Shown in pieces: positions 41,583 through 51,253 of a stretch of DNA of 64,000 nt (the stretch's first letter is position 1; each line of letters opens with the position of its first letter). The notes below the pieces were generated by a model. That model worked only from the letters and a program-made list of their open reading frames with translations, was not told the DNA's origin and searched no databases. Made by a program: the position numbers and the translations under genes. The DNA comes from Collinsella sp. zg1085 (GTDB taxonomy: Bacteria > Actinomycetota > Coriobacteriia > Coriobacteriales > Coriobacteriaceae), in assembly GCF_018889955.1 (NCBI RefSeq), contig NZ_CP076545.1:1656219-1720218 (forward strand), written 5' to 3'.

Positions 41583-44500
41583 ATGAATCGATTTGCATGC
41601 CACCTACGATGTCTTGCCCTGCTGTGCTGCCTGATGCTTATAGCCAGCTATCTGCTGTGGACTCCACGACCTGCACGCGCAGCAAGCAACGCTGTGGTTA
41701 CTTCTTCAGAACCTGCACCGGGCTATGAACATCGTAATTTCTTTCGTGTTGATGTGCCCACTACCGGACACATTGCCTACTGTGCACAAGGATTTCTCAA
41801 GGCTCCTGAGACGGGGCAGCGCTTGGAGCAGTATGGTTCGCCAAATATTCCTGAGCTTGATTATGTCTTATTCCATGGCTATGACGGAGAGGTTGTTCGC
41901 TCGTTAGAAAGTCTTGATGCCGCGCAATCTGAAAGTGCAACGGCGCTTGCCGTTTGGCTTGCTATAGCAGACAAGCTACCTAATGTTTTAACCTTTACTG
42001 GAAATACAACCAGCTATCACGGCAATAAAATGTATCTTGAACGATGGCAGCTTGAACAACATGAGGGCATTAAGCAGGCAGCGTGGAAGTTATATCAAGC
42101 GGCACAAGCATATGCACAGGCAGGTGGTGGTGGCGCAGAGCAAGGCTGTGCAACGCTGTGGACTAATTCAGCAACAGGAAGCACGGGCACCCATGAGTTT
42201 CAAGCGCTTGTAACCGTTCAGAAGCAGGTAAGCATCCAATTTCAAAAACACAGCGCACAACCTGCACTTACCAGCGAAAACAGTTCATACTCGCTCGCAA
42301 ATGCTCACTATGATATTTTTCGCGCCTCCGACCGTACTCTTGTCGGGAGCATTACAACTGATGAGCAAGGACATGCAACACTAAACCTTGCACCTCATCA
42401 AGACTATATTGCAAGAGAAACACAGGCGCCTCTTGGATACACCTTAGATGCTCAAGAAGTAGCGTTTCATGTGAGTGATGGTTCTGAGCCTGTCAAGCTG
42501 GCTGAAACTCCTGGATATTTTGAAGTTCACTGCACCAAATTTGATGCAGCAACAAACGGTGCCGCTCAGGCAGGAGCCAGCCTTGAAGGTGCAATGTATG
42601 AGGCTCGTTCTCTTTCTAAGCCGGGTTGGTCTCAACAACAAACAACTGATAGTTCCGGTTCGTGTCTTTTCACAGGCATACCGCTGGGTACTGTAGAAAT
42701 TCGAGAGATTTCAGCACCTGTTGGGTATACACCTGACAACACAGTTCATACCTATACGGTCAACTCAGATGAGCTTAAAGGCAAGCCAAGTATCACTCTT
42801 ACACCCAAGCATGACTTTCCTGAAACACCCATCGCGGTTGATATAGAACTTGCTAAGTATTTAGGTACAGAGACTAATTCTGCGTCAGGTCTTGCACATC
42901 CTGCGGCTGGTGTGACATTTGAGCTTATCTCTGGCACTACCGGAAAAGTTGTTGGAAAGCTCACCACGGGAGCTGATGGTTTTGCAACAAGTGCTGGACT
43001 TTGGTTTGGTGCAGGAGAGCGCCCGCAAACAGCAGGTGGTGCACTGCCTTATGACCGCAATGGCTATACCATCCGAGAGGTCCCAGAAACAGTTCCTGCT
43101 GGTTATAAAGCAGCAGATGCTTGGGCACTATCTGCTGAACAGCTCATACAAGGTGCAACGCTTCGCTATATTGTTAACAACACAACTGTTCAATCGCGTA
43201 TTCAAATTGTCAAGCGTGATGCCGAGTCGCAAGTAACAGTTCCACTTGCAGGTTTTGGTTTTCGCATTCTTGATACAGATAAAAAGCCTATTCAGCAACA
43301 TACTTGGTATCCAACGCCACAAAACCTCACAGAGTTTTATACTGATGACACAGGGATGGTAATGCTTCCTGAATGCCTCAAGCCAGGTCACTATTTTGTT
43401 GAAGAAATTGCAGCTCAAGCACCCTATATCACCACACATGACCTTGTCCCATTTGACGTGACTACTTCTACTCAGCAAGAACCTACCGTCGTGGTGAGCG
43501 TTTATAATAAACGCGCGACCGGATTGGTTCGCATACATAAAAAGACTGCTGATAATCAAACACCACTTGCAGGAGCAAAATTTGCTATATATGCAGCAGA
43601 AGATATTGTGGCACCTGATGGACATCTTGAGGCGGCTAAAGAGCAGCTTATAGCTGAGTGTTCAAGTGATGAGCATGGCATTGCAGAAGCTGCAGGCTTG
43701 CCGCTTGGTAGTGGTGAAGCACACTATACTCTCATTGAGCATACCTCGCCTCAAGGCTATGTTGCTCCCAATGAAGCAATACCTTTTACACTGAGCTGGC
43801 AAAATGATAAAACCGAGCTTGTACTTACAGAGCTAGAACTTAAAAATAGCCCCAATCAGTTGCGTATCAAAAAAACACTTCAAGATAGTTCGACACCACT
43901 TGCTAACACTCATTTTGAACTCTGGCGTGCTGAGGATGAGATTCAAGAAATACCGCAAGCGGGATTGGGGGCTATAGCGCTTCGCGTTAATAACGAAGGT
44001 GCCAAGGATGTCCAACTACGCAAGAACCTTGATGCTGAAAAGGCTGATATACAGCTCGAACTCCCCGAAGGGTATCAGTTGCAAGTTTTTGATGCCTATG
44101 ATGTAGGCTCGTTGCTCACCCATCAAGACCATATAGCTCCCGGAACATATCACGGTGTTTTACTCCACCATGCTCAAACTATCGAGCTTGAGCAGCTTCA
44201 AACTCTCCAGTTTGAAGCAGGCAAGCGATACCTTGTTGTAGTACATGAGGGTCTTTTGGAGCTTGAAGCACGATGCACCACCATCGAACCCGAAGCGCAT
44301 GCTCTACGTTGTGATGATGAGCGGATGCTTTGGCATGCAAATGACCTTACGCCTGGTAGCTATACCTTGTCTATTAATGGAACCGACTGCGGAAACTGCG
44401 ATATACTCCCATCTCTTACCACGTATGCCACCAGTGACGCACAACATATCACCCTTGTTTCAAAGCTTTTGCATCAAAACGCTTCACTTTTGCATATGGT

Positions 44501-45902
44501 TACCGATGAACATGGTATTGCGAGTATTGAGCGGCTCAAACCTGGTACCTACCACTTAGAAGAAGTTGAGGCTCCACCGGGGTATCTTATCTCAGGTGAG
44601 CGGCTTACCCTGCATGTCGATGAGCGCGGGTATATAGAAGGGGAAGCACAGCATCAGGTTCATGTTGCAAATGACATGACTAAGGTTGAACTTTCTAAAC
44701 GTGATGCGCAAACAGAGACTCTCATTGAAGATGCAAAACTAGAGCTTTTTGATGAAGCGGGTACCTGTATTGACCGCTGGACAAGCGAATTACATGCTCA
44801 TCATATTGATGCGCTTGCTCCTGGCAAATACACCCTCGTTGAAACAAAAGCACCTCAATCGCATGAGGTAGCTCAACCGCTTTTATTTGAGGTGAAACCC
44901 ATACCAGAGCTCCAGCACTTCGCTTTATATGATGATGAGATTTCAGTTAACGGTAAGGTAGATAAGATGCAAGAACTCATTAACTCAGATGGTTCTTACG
45001 CAGGCAAGCGCTATCAGTACTGCCTTGATTTTTTGCAAAACAGCAGCACGTGGGTTGATGAATGTACACTTGAAGATGCTCTTGAACTCGCCTCTGAAGG
45101 TCTCGCTAAGCTTGTTGAGTTAAAAACACCTGTCATAGACGGTGACTATGACGGACTTTGCAACGTTTGGTATCGCACTAACCGTGAGCACACCAACGAC
45201 GAATCAGAGTCTGCTAATGCAACACTGAGCGATGGACATGCCAACCCTTGGATTACTGATGGTATGCAAAACGACAAAGCAGGCAAAGATGGTCGCGTAT
45301 TGAACTATGAAGGTTGGCAGCTGTGGGCGCAGAAAGTCTCCACAACATCATCAAGAGTTTTATCAGTTGCTGAACTTCCCCTTGCAAAAAACGAGGTCAT
45401 TGTTGGTATTCGCATAGAATATGGACGAGTTGAAGCAGGTTGTGGTTCACGAATAGATGCTTGGAATCGTGCAAATCTTTATGCCATAAACGACCATATG
45501 GCAGCACAAGATTTAACGACTAATACCCAAGCTCATCATGCGCCCGCCGTCTTAACGATGGAGCTTACACAGGCTTATCATGGTGGCTCTCAGCTAGAAA
45601 ATCATGCGCACCTGCATCTCTTTCGCAATGGTGGCGGTGAAAAGCTCGAACACCACAGCGCTGATACTGTGCAACAACAACCACCATCAACTCTGCGTCC
45701 GTTAGCACAAACAGGCATGCTGTCGATTATGCCAGCAATCATGACCGGTGGCTTGAGTGTTATAGGAGTGTTAGGGGGCGCATATTGGTATAGATACATT
45801 CGAGTTCACCAAGGGAGGCTACGAAGCACGCCATACAAACGAGGAAACCGTCTGCAAATCAGCAAATATGTTCCTCGAAGGCGCTTCTTACATCGCTTAT
45901 GA
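41583..45902 (+). CDS. Large Cna-B/SpaA-type surface protein with thioester-like head and LAQTG anchor
   Basis: This 1439-residue surface adhesin-like protein starts at 41583 (AAGGGAG upstream). The signal peptide ends near PRPARA. Residues 50-200 resemble a thioester domain: the Cys67 motif IAYCAQG is present, but the usual TQxAVW partner reads TALAVW (120-125), so the Gln is missing. Many SpaA/Cna-B (prealbumin-like) modules follow, each with a K-containing first strand (for example IQFQKHSAQ, RIKKTL, VELSKRDAQ) and a late E such as YIARETQAPLGYT, typical of isopeptide-stabilised pilin folds. The C-terminus has LRPLAQTG, a hydrophobic helix and a long basic tail, so the sorting signal is atypical. 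A sortase gene overlaps its stop by four bases. Confidence 0.85.
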   Translation: MNRFACHLRCLALLCCLMLIASYLLWTPRPARAASNAVVTSSEPAPGYEHRNFFRVDVPTTGHIAYCAQGFLKAPETGQRLEQYGSPNIPELDYVLFHGYDGEVVRSLESLDAAQSESATALAVWLAIADKLPNVLTFTGNTTSYHGNKMYLERWQLEQHEGIKQAAWKLYQAAQAYAQAGGGGAEQGCATLWTNSATGSTGTHEFQALVTVQKQVSIQFQKHSAQPALTSENSSYSLANAHYDIFRASDRTLVGSITTDEQGHATLNLAPHQDYIARETQAPLGYTLDAQEVAFHVSDGSEPVKLAETPGYFEVHCTKFDAATNGAAQAGASLEGAMYEARSLSKPGWSQQQTTDSSGSCLFTGIPLGTVEIREISAPVGYTPDNTVHTYTVNSDELKGKPSITLTPKHDFPETPIAVDIELAKYLGTETNSASGLAHPAAGVTFELISGTTGKVVGKLTTGADGFATSAGLWFGAGERPQTAGGALPYDRNGYTIREVPETVPAGYKAADAWALSAEQLIQGATLRYIVNNTTVQSRIQIVKRDAESQVTVPLAGFGFRILDTDKKPIQQHTWYPTPQNLTEFYTDDTGMVMLPECLKPGHYFVEEIAAQAPYITTHDLVPFDVTTSTQQEPTVVVSVYNKRATGLVRIHKKTADNQTPLAGAKFAIYAAEDIVAPDGHLEAAKEQLIAECSSDEHGIAEAAGLPLGSGEAHYTLIEHTSPQGYVAPNEAIPFTLSWQNDKTELVLTELELKNSPNQLRIKKTLQDSSTPLANTHFELWRAEDEIQEIPQAGLGAIALRVNNEGAKDVQLRKNLDAEKADIQLELPEGYQLQVFDAYDVGSLLTHQDHIAPGTYHGVLLHHAQTIELEQLQTLQFEAGKRYLVVVHEGLLELEARCTTIEPEAHALRCDDERMLWHANDLTPGSYTLSINGTDCGNCDILPSLTTYATSDAQHITLVSKLLHQNASLLHMVTDEHGIASIERLKPGTYHLEEVEAPPGYLISGERLTLHVDERGYIEGEAQHQVHVANDMTKVELSKRDAQTETLIEDAKLELFDEAGTCIDRWTSELHAHHIDALAPGKYTLVETKAPQSHEVAQPLLFEVKPIPELQHFALYDDEISVNGKVDKMQELINSDGSYAGKRYQYCLDFLQNSSTWVDECTLEDALELASEGLAKLVELKTPVIDGDYDGLCNVWYRTNREHTNDESESANATLSDGHANPWITDGMQNDKAGKDGRVLNYEGWQLWAQKVSTTSSRVLSVAELPLAKNEVIVGIRIEYGRVEAGCGSRIDAWNRANLYAINDHMAAQDLTTNTQAHHAPAVLTMELTQAYHGGSQLENHAHLHLFRNGGGEKLEHHSADTVQQQPPSTLRPLAQTGMLSIMPAIMTGGLSVIGVLGGAYWYRYIRVHQGRLRSTPYKRGNRLQISKYVPRRRFLHRL

Positions 45903-46669
45903 AATTTTCACCTACTCGTCGGCAGGTGCTTGCTACCGGCATAGTACTAGCTGGTGGCACACTCGCTGCAGGAGCAGCAGGAATTATTGCAGCGCTTAAT
46001 TCTTCAACTCCAGCGCCGGTGCCTGCACCCAAGATAAACATGCCTCAAAAAATAAAGGATTCATCTCGTCCAAAAGATCCGTCGCAAAGAAATTGGAATG
46101 AGTTATTGGCTCGCAATTCAGAAACGATAGCATGGCTTGAAATTGGTGGCACCAATATCTCAACAGCCATTGTTCATCCCGCCAACGACACTCCCAACGA
46201 TTTCTATCTCGACCATGACCTTGATAGGAATCATTCGATTGAGGGAACCCCTTACCTTGACATGCGCGCCAACCCTGACGAACGTCACCTCTTGCTTTTT
46301 GGTCATCGCATTTTAGCTAATCCAAGTGTGCAATTTGGTCCGCTTACTAATATTTTTGAGCCAGAAGTCTTCCAAACAATTGGTGAGGCAACTTGGGATA
46401 CCCCGAGCGGAATTACACACTTCAAACCCTTTGCAGGTATGCGTGTTCACGAAACGTATGAGACTATTCAAAACTTTGAACTTACTGACCAAGCAATGCT
46501 ATCTGCTTGGCTCAAAGAGCTACAGCACGATGCACAAGCAGTATCGGCAGAAGCAGATTCTTTGCTTAAGACAGCACAAACGGTCATTTCAATTTGTACA
46601 TGCACCGGACTTGATATTGGAGGAGAGTACCGGGCTTTGGCAATCTTTGTGGCACCTGAGCTAGTTTAA
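45899..46669 (+). CDS. Class B-like sortase dedicated to the adjacent surface protein
   Basis: This is a 256-residue sortase. An N-terminal RRQVLATGIVLAGGTLAAGA segment forms the membrane anchor and looks Tat-like. The sortase fold spans about residues 60-255, with WLEIGGTNISTAIVHP, DLDRNHSIEGTPYLDMRAN, the catalytic-His motif LLLFGHRI, the Cys motif TVISICTCTG and the Arg strand YRALAIFV. DxxxxxxGTPY-type spacing and the C-terminal layout are those of class B sortases, although the classical GHNM is GHRI and TLSTC is ISICTC. It overlaps the LAQTG protein gene (ATGA) and is almost certainly its processing or polymerising enzyme. It is unlikely to be the housekeeping sortase for the LPxTG proteins in this window. 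Confidence 0.85.
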   Translation: MKFSPTRRQVLATGIVLAGGTLAAGAAGIIAALNSSTPAPVPAPKINMPQKIKDSSRPKDPSQRNWNELLARNSETIAWLEIGGTNISTAIVHPANDTPNDFYLDHDLDRNHSIEGTPYLDMRANPDERHLLLFGHRILANPSVQFGPLTNIFEPEVFQTIGEATWDTPSGITHFKPFAGMRVHETYETIQNFELTDQAMLSAWLKELQHDAQAVSAEADSLLKTAQTVISICTCTGLDIGGEYRALAIFVAPELV

Positions 46670-46683
46670 GTGGATTACAGGTA

Positions 46684-46721
46684 TGTATGTACTCATATGG
46701 AAGCACATGTGAGTACATACA
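46684..46721. repeat. 12-bp stem-loop between convergent genes
   Basis: TGTATGTACTCA (46684-46695) and TGAGTACATACA (46710-46721) form a perfect 12-bp stem with a 14-base loop. There is no T-run on either side, so it is not a canonical terminator, though it lies where one is needed. Confidence 0.7.
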
Positions 46722-46816
46722 GCTTATCCACGTTGCCCATGCTTTACTACGCAGGAAAACGGCACTTTTCTAGGCTAAATGGCTTAGTCAACAGCCTATA
46801 CGCTATACCGCTATCG

Positions 46817-47110
46817 CTATTCAGTTTCTGTGTCTGTGGTATCAGCGTTTGTACTATCTGCGCTGGTGCCTAAATCAGCATCAGACGTTTCTGAGTTATT
46901 CTCGCTACCAGCTTCTTCAATATCGTCATGATGTGCAAGCTTGGTCTGTGTTTCACTATTGCGACGTTCAGCCTCAATACGCTTCTGACGCAAATCTTCT
47001 GGGGTTGATGCTTTAATACCCAAAATAATAGAAGCACCTGCTCCTAACGCGATTGCAAGCAAAGCACCAATGAGATAGGCACGCCAGTGTTTTTTAATGA
47101 ACGCTATCAC
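46817..47110 (-). CDS. Small membrane-anchored acidic protein of unknown function
   Basis: This 97-residue protein starts with GTG at 47110 behind a strong AGGAGG. A basic N-terminus (FIKKHWR) precedes one membrane helix (YLIGALLAIALGAGASIIL). About 60 hydrophilic, Glu/Asp/Ser/Thr-rich residues follow, with no fold motif. It lies downstream of the M28-like membrane protein on the same strand, 148 bases away, and shares its acidic low-complexity style. Function not recognised. Confidence 0.65.
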   Translation of the reverse strand: MIAFIKKHWRAYLIGALLAIALGAGASIILGIKASTPEDLRQKRIEAERRNSETQTKLAHHDDIEEAGSENNSETSDADLGTSADSTNADTTDTETE

Positions 47111-47257
47111 AATACCTCCTACACCTACACCCGCATCTCACATCGTGCCCTACAACCAAGACCTTTATCTAAACTGCTCTTTACAAGCCCATAGTTTAAT
47201 ATCTTTAAGTATGGCTCCCGCATTCCCACAAGGAAGCCATACCAACAAGCTTAGCCT

Positions 47258-49945
47258 TTATGAACGCCGAATAAGCTCGGTCACCACATCCGCAACTACC
47301 TGAACATTGCGCTCATTAACATTAAGTGGATGGTCTTCAACGGTATATGCACATGCCAGCTGTCCATCTTGCATACCAGCAATTGTTAAGGAGCGCAAGC
47401 TCTTCTCAAGAGCATGATAGGCCTCTGTTTTGAGCTGGGGTGCATCCTGCGTGAGGATACTCTCATGGAAGTCGCTGGCAACCTTAGCTACCAAGTTCAT
47501 GATACGGCGGTCACCTTTAAGCGTGCGATGTTCACCCTCGGTTGTAAGCATAGTGAGCTGACCCGCACCAATAGACTCAAGATTGATAAGAAATACGCCG
47601 CGTAGTTTATCGCGATGAGCCTCTAAGAAGGCATCTATACCAGCATGATTGTTTTCAGAAGCACCGGTTGCAACAAACCAAATATCATGTCCAAGCAGTT
47701 CATCATCACCAAGTGCTGTAATCGCTTCTTTCAACTCATCTTCGCTCACATCAGGGGCACCAGTAGCGCCGCCTTTCCATGAATCGTCGCTTGAAGAGAA
47801 GTTATCCCACGAACCAATTTGACCGCCCGTTTGCTTAGCGTCAAAGTCTTCATCTACACCTAAAAACTCGCTAAAACTGTCTTCTTTTTTCTTCTTACGG
47901 CTAAAGAAGCGAGCAAGTCCACGCTTGGGCTTTTCAGGAGATGGAGCAGGTGTTGCCTCTACTGCATCACTTGCTGCAGGCTGTGATACTGGTTCTGGAG
48001 TCGCCTCAGGTGCCGAGGATGCAGATGTCGGCATTTCTTCATGGCCTACAAGAGTAAAGCCATTCTTGAAAGCCATTGTCTCTGAAGGCAACACAGGACG
48101 CGCAGTAGCAAACGGATCTTGGTTTTGTGCAGAAGGGTCAGGCACATCAAGCAGTGAAGCGCGATTATTGCCTCCCTGTAATGCAGATACATCAGGCACC
48201 ATAGGTGGAATCTGACGCTGGGGACGTGGATTAGCAACTGCTTGGACCTCAGCCATGATGGAATCTACGGTTTCGATTGGCTGATAGCTTGTTGTGGCTT
48301 CCGCATCATCAAGATTTGCTTCGTCATTCTCAGGCGCAAAAACTTGTGTTGTGTCTGCGGGTATCTCTTCTGTAGACACAAGCTGCTCATCAGCGCTGTT
48401 TTCGTCGGTGCTATTTATATCATCTATCAGCTCATTATCATCTGTAAGCGGCTGCCCATCAGCAGACAACTGCTCATCAATAAGCGCTGGTGCATCTTCT
48501 AACAAATCGTCAGCAGGTTGCTCTTGCTCTAGGCCATCTTGCAAATCCACCACGTCAGCATCGCTGTTAAACGCTTCATCTTGCTCATCAACTACGTCAG
48601 GCGCAGCATCGTCAAGCTCTACATCGTTATCATCAAAGTCAACAAATTCCTCTGCTTCCTCAACATACTCAATTTTGCAAGTTGTGGGAACCATAGCCAG
48701 CGCACGAATAGTTGACGCTCCAAAACGAATGTTGCCTTGTGCGTTGAGAGGAACACTACCTTGATTGTAAAGTTCATCATTAGATGCTTCATCATCAATC
48801 TCGTTCTTTGCATCTTGCGTATTGAGAACCTCATTATCTTCTGACGCTATATCGCTCGCTTCACTATCAAGCTCAGCATCTTGAGTATGTAGCTCAGACG
48901 TCAGCTGTTCTAAGGCTTCAACCGAAATCTCTTGAGTCGCACCTGAAACCCCTGTTTCATCATCAGCAAACCCACCGAGCTCGTCTTTTTGAGCAGCATC
49001 TATGTCGCCCTCAACAAACTCAACGCTATCAGCAGTCGTCAGACCATCATCTTGGCTGACACCCTGCTCAAGCGCCAAAGCCTCATTTTCAGCATCAAGC
49101 TGCGTATCCTGAGCCTCTGCAGCGCTAGCTCCTGCCTCTGCCGCTTCAAGAGCAGCAAGAAGCTCGGCTTCAAGCTCTTGGCGATATTCATCAAAAGGCT
49201 TGTCATCTAAAAACTCTTCATTTTGAGCAGGAGCCACGGCGTTCATAATGCCAAACATCGCCGCCAAGCTCGATTTATTGCAAACTGCACCCAAGGTGTA
49301 TGGCAAAACAAAACGATGAGCAAACTCTGCTATTGCGCCTGCCAGCGGCACTAAAGAAACAAGCAGCGCAAGTAGCCATAGAATAAGCTTCGCTCCACCC
49401 AAAAACGGAAGCATGCGCAGCACAGCCAGCGCAACTGGAGCTACCATGGCATACGGAAGTGCCTTGTTTAACAGAGGTTGATAGCTGGCATATGGCATTT
49501 GATTTAAGAGACTGGCGCGTGGAGAGTCATAACGTGCCACTACAACAACCGGGCGATTACGCGGTGATGCCATAGGACCTGAGGCTTTATGATATGCAAT
49601 AACGTTTTGCGATAAACCACGTGGAACCAGCGGCGACACTAGTGGACGACCCATGCGCTCAAGTGTATACACCACTGCCGAAGCAAGCATGAGCAGCAGA
49701 CCAATAATGCCCAAAGCGCCACCAGAACCCAGCAGGAGCGCCCCTATAAAAAGCGTGACGCCAAGCAGCGCGCCAGTCAAGGCGCTCCCTGCACTAGAAC
49801 TAAATTCCTGTATTTGTGGCTCAAACCCATGGTTTGCAAAAATTGATGCAATGCGCTCTGCAGCACTGCGCTCTTCCTCGCTACAAGCAGGCGTTATTTC
49901 CACATGCTGGAGCAGGTGGTTAAGATATTTTTGAGTACTAGCCAT
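47258..49945 (-). CDS. M28-peptidase-like membrane protein with degenerate metal site and long acidic insert
   Basis: This 895-residue protein has an N-terminal M28-like segment (EERSAAERIASIFANHGFEP), two membrane helices (about 55-95), then VVVVARYDSPRAS, where M28 enzymes have HxDS; the metal-ligand His is Arg138 here. Two more membrane segments span 163-205. Residues ~240-730 are low-complexity and strongly acidic (Asp/Glu/Gln/Ala/Ser). Residues ~732-895 resume the M28 fold (DIWFVATGASENNHAGID, FLINLESIGAG), but the EE dyad and final His are also not in place. It is therefore probably catalytically dead, or the site is arranged differently. It could be a receptor, scaffold or inactive homologue. 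Divergent from the WYL genes. Confidence 0.7.
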   Translation of the reverse strand: MASTQKYLNHLLQHVEITPACSEEERSAAERIASIFANHGFEPQIQEFSSSAGSALTGALLGVTLFIGALLLGSGGALGIIGLLLMLASAVVYTLERMGRPLVSPLVPRGLSQNVIAYHKASGPMASPRNRPVVVVARYDSPRASLLNQMPYASYQPLLNKALPYAMVAPVALAVLRMLPFLGGAKLILWLLALLVSLVPLAGAIAEFAHRFVLPYTLGAVCNKSSLAAMFGIMNAVAPAQNEEFLDDKPFDEYRQELEAELLAALEAAEAGASAAEAQDTQLDAENEALALEQGVSQDDGLTTADSVEFVEGDIDAAQKDELGGFADDETGVSGATQEISVEALEQLTSELHTQDAELDSEASDIASEDNEVLNTQDAKNEIDDEASNDELYNQGSVPLNAQGNIRFGASTIRALAMVPTTCKIEYVEEAEEFVDFDDNDVELDDAAPDVVDEQDEAFNSDADVVDLQDGLEQEQPADDLLEDAPALIDEQLSADGQPLTDDNELIDDINSTDENSADEQLVSTEEIPADTTQVFAPENDEANLDDAEATTSYQPIETVDSIMAEVQAVANPRPQRQIPPMVPDVSALQGGNNRASLLDVPDPSAQNQDPFATARPVLPSETMAFKNGFTLVGHEEMPTSASSAPEATPEPVSQPAASDAVEATPAPSPEKPKRGLARFFSRKKKKEDSFSEFLGVDEDFDAKQTGGQIGSWDNFSSSDDSWKGGATGAPDVSEDELKEAITALGDDELLGHDIWFVATGASENNHAGIDAFLEAHRDKLRGVFLINLESIGAGQLTMLTTEGEHRTLKGDRRIMNLVAKVASDFHESILTQDAPQLKTEAYHALEKSLRSLTIAGMQDGQLACAYTVEDHPLNVNERNVQVVADVVTELIRRS

Positions 49946-50155
49946 AAGGGCTCCACATCAACAATTTCGAGTTTTGGACATACTACGTACGCAATATGCC
50001 TGTATACGTTCAAAAGTATACCTTGACCGGCGCTTACCTGCATCTATTTGTGAAGAGTCATCGCAGCTTGGTAATAATCTCTTGAGCATACATCGTATAG
50101 AATAAGACACATATATGTGTTGACCTGCGAGAAGATGTAGAAAGGTGTTTAGCGT

Positions 50156-51253
50156 ATGCCAAAAACTCAGCTCACTACTCAACCAGATTCTCATTCTGAT
50201 ACCACCTCACCAACAAATTCTCGCGACTTTGATTCGGCGCGGCGCATCGTCAATCTCTTATTCACCCTTAATACAACGCGTCATCCCATCTCTACCCGCA
50301 CCATTATTTCTGACCCTGATATGGGATATGGGCACGCAAGTTATGAGTCAGAATTTAAGAAGTTTCAGCGCGACCGTGCCAAACTTGCAGAGCGCGGCAT
50401 TATTATTCGCGAAATACACGACCCCAATACTCCTCAATCGCTTGAAAGCTCATGGATTATCGACCGCGAAGCTACCCATGCAGATATTGGGCTTATTTCA
50501 ACCGAAGACGCTGAGGCTCTAAGGCTTGCACTTCAAACGTTCAAAGAGCGCCCAGAGCTTCCGTATCGCCATGTTCTTGAACGTATTGAGCACAAACTAG
50601 GACAGCTCAACGCTCCTGAATTTAGGCCCATTGCTCCTGAAACTCCTCAGCACAAAAGCCTCATTGATGCGCAGCAAGAAGCAATCATGGAAACCCTTTG
50701 GACCGCTTATATGCTGAAACGCTGCGTGAGCTTTGCATATGTTTCACACAGCGGGCATGTGAGCACGCGCACTTTAGGGATTTATGGTCTGTTTACTCTG
50801 CAAGGCAATACCTATTTGGTAGGTGCAACAACAGGAGAAGAGCCACGCACTTTTCGCTGTGACCGCATAGAACGCCTGCGAGCCCCACATGGGTCGTATC
50901 ATATTCCTGCTGATTTTACGCTCACCGATTACCTGTTCTTTAGTTTTGATTTTGGTGGCAGCGATGAGCCCGAGCAAGAAGTTACCATGAGCCTTCCTGC
51001 AACACTCACTCAAGAAGAAGTCCAGACCATCACCCATGAGCGCGGTACCCTTGAGCAAATACCGAGCACAGACAAGCAAAACCCCAAACATACGCTGTGG
51101 CTCTGGCATATCTCAGTGAAAAATATTAAAACCGCCGCTCGATATTGTTTGAGCTTAAGTCAGCGTGGTGTACGCCCGCAAGCTCCCGCACCCTTTGTTG
51201 AGCAGTGGAAATCACTTATCAAACAATCTTTACAGGCGCATGAGGTAGCATAA
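50156..51253 (+). CDS. WYL-domain transcriptional regulator (PafB/PafC-like)
   Basis: This 365-residue regulator has an N-terminal winged-helix region (ARRIVNLLFTLNTTRHPIST, FKKFQRDRAKLAERGI), a helical middle and a WYL domain (about 175-260: ETLWTAYMLKRCVSFAYVSH, TRTLGIYGLFTLQGNTYLVG, TFRCDRIERLRA). It ends with a WCX-like C-terminal domain. It overlaps by one base (TAATG) the next gene, another WYL protein. Adjacent WYL pairs in Actinomycetota are typically PafB-PafC, a heterodimer that activates DNA-damage genes independently of LexA after binding single-stranded DNA. No proteasome genes are nearby, so that name is by family resemblance only. Confidence 0.82.
   Translation: MPKTQLTTQPDSHSDTTSPTNSRDFDSARRIVNLLFTLNTTRHPISTRTIISDPDMGYGHASYESEFKKFQRDRAKLAERGIIIREIHDPNTPQSLESSWIIDREATHADIGLISTEDAEALRLALQTFKERPELPYRHVLERIEHKLGQLNAPEFRPIAPETPQHKSLIDAQQEAIMETLWTAYMLKRCVSFAYVSHSGHVSTRTLGIYGLFTLQGNTYLVGATTGEEPRTFRCDRIERLRAPHGSYHIPADFTLTDYLFFSFDFGGSDEPEQEVTMSLPATLTQEEVQTITHERGTLEQIPSTDKQNPKHTLWLWHISVKNIKTAARYCLSLSQRGVRPQAPAPFVEQWKSLIKQSLQAHEVA

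Noticed and set aside
47900..49200. Acidic insert read as a separate gene on the other strand
   Set aside because: Plus-strand frames here are Ser/Ala/Cys-rich mirrors of the Asp/Glu-rich coding strand, with no ribosome sites or motifs.
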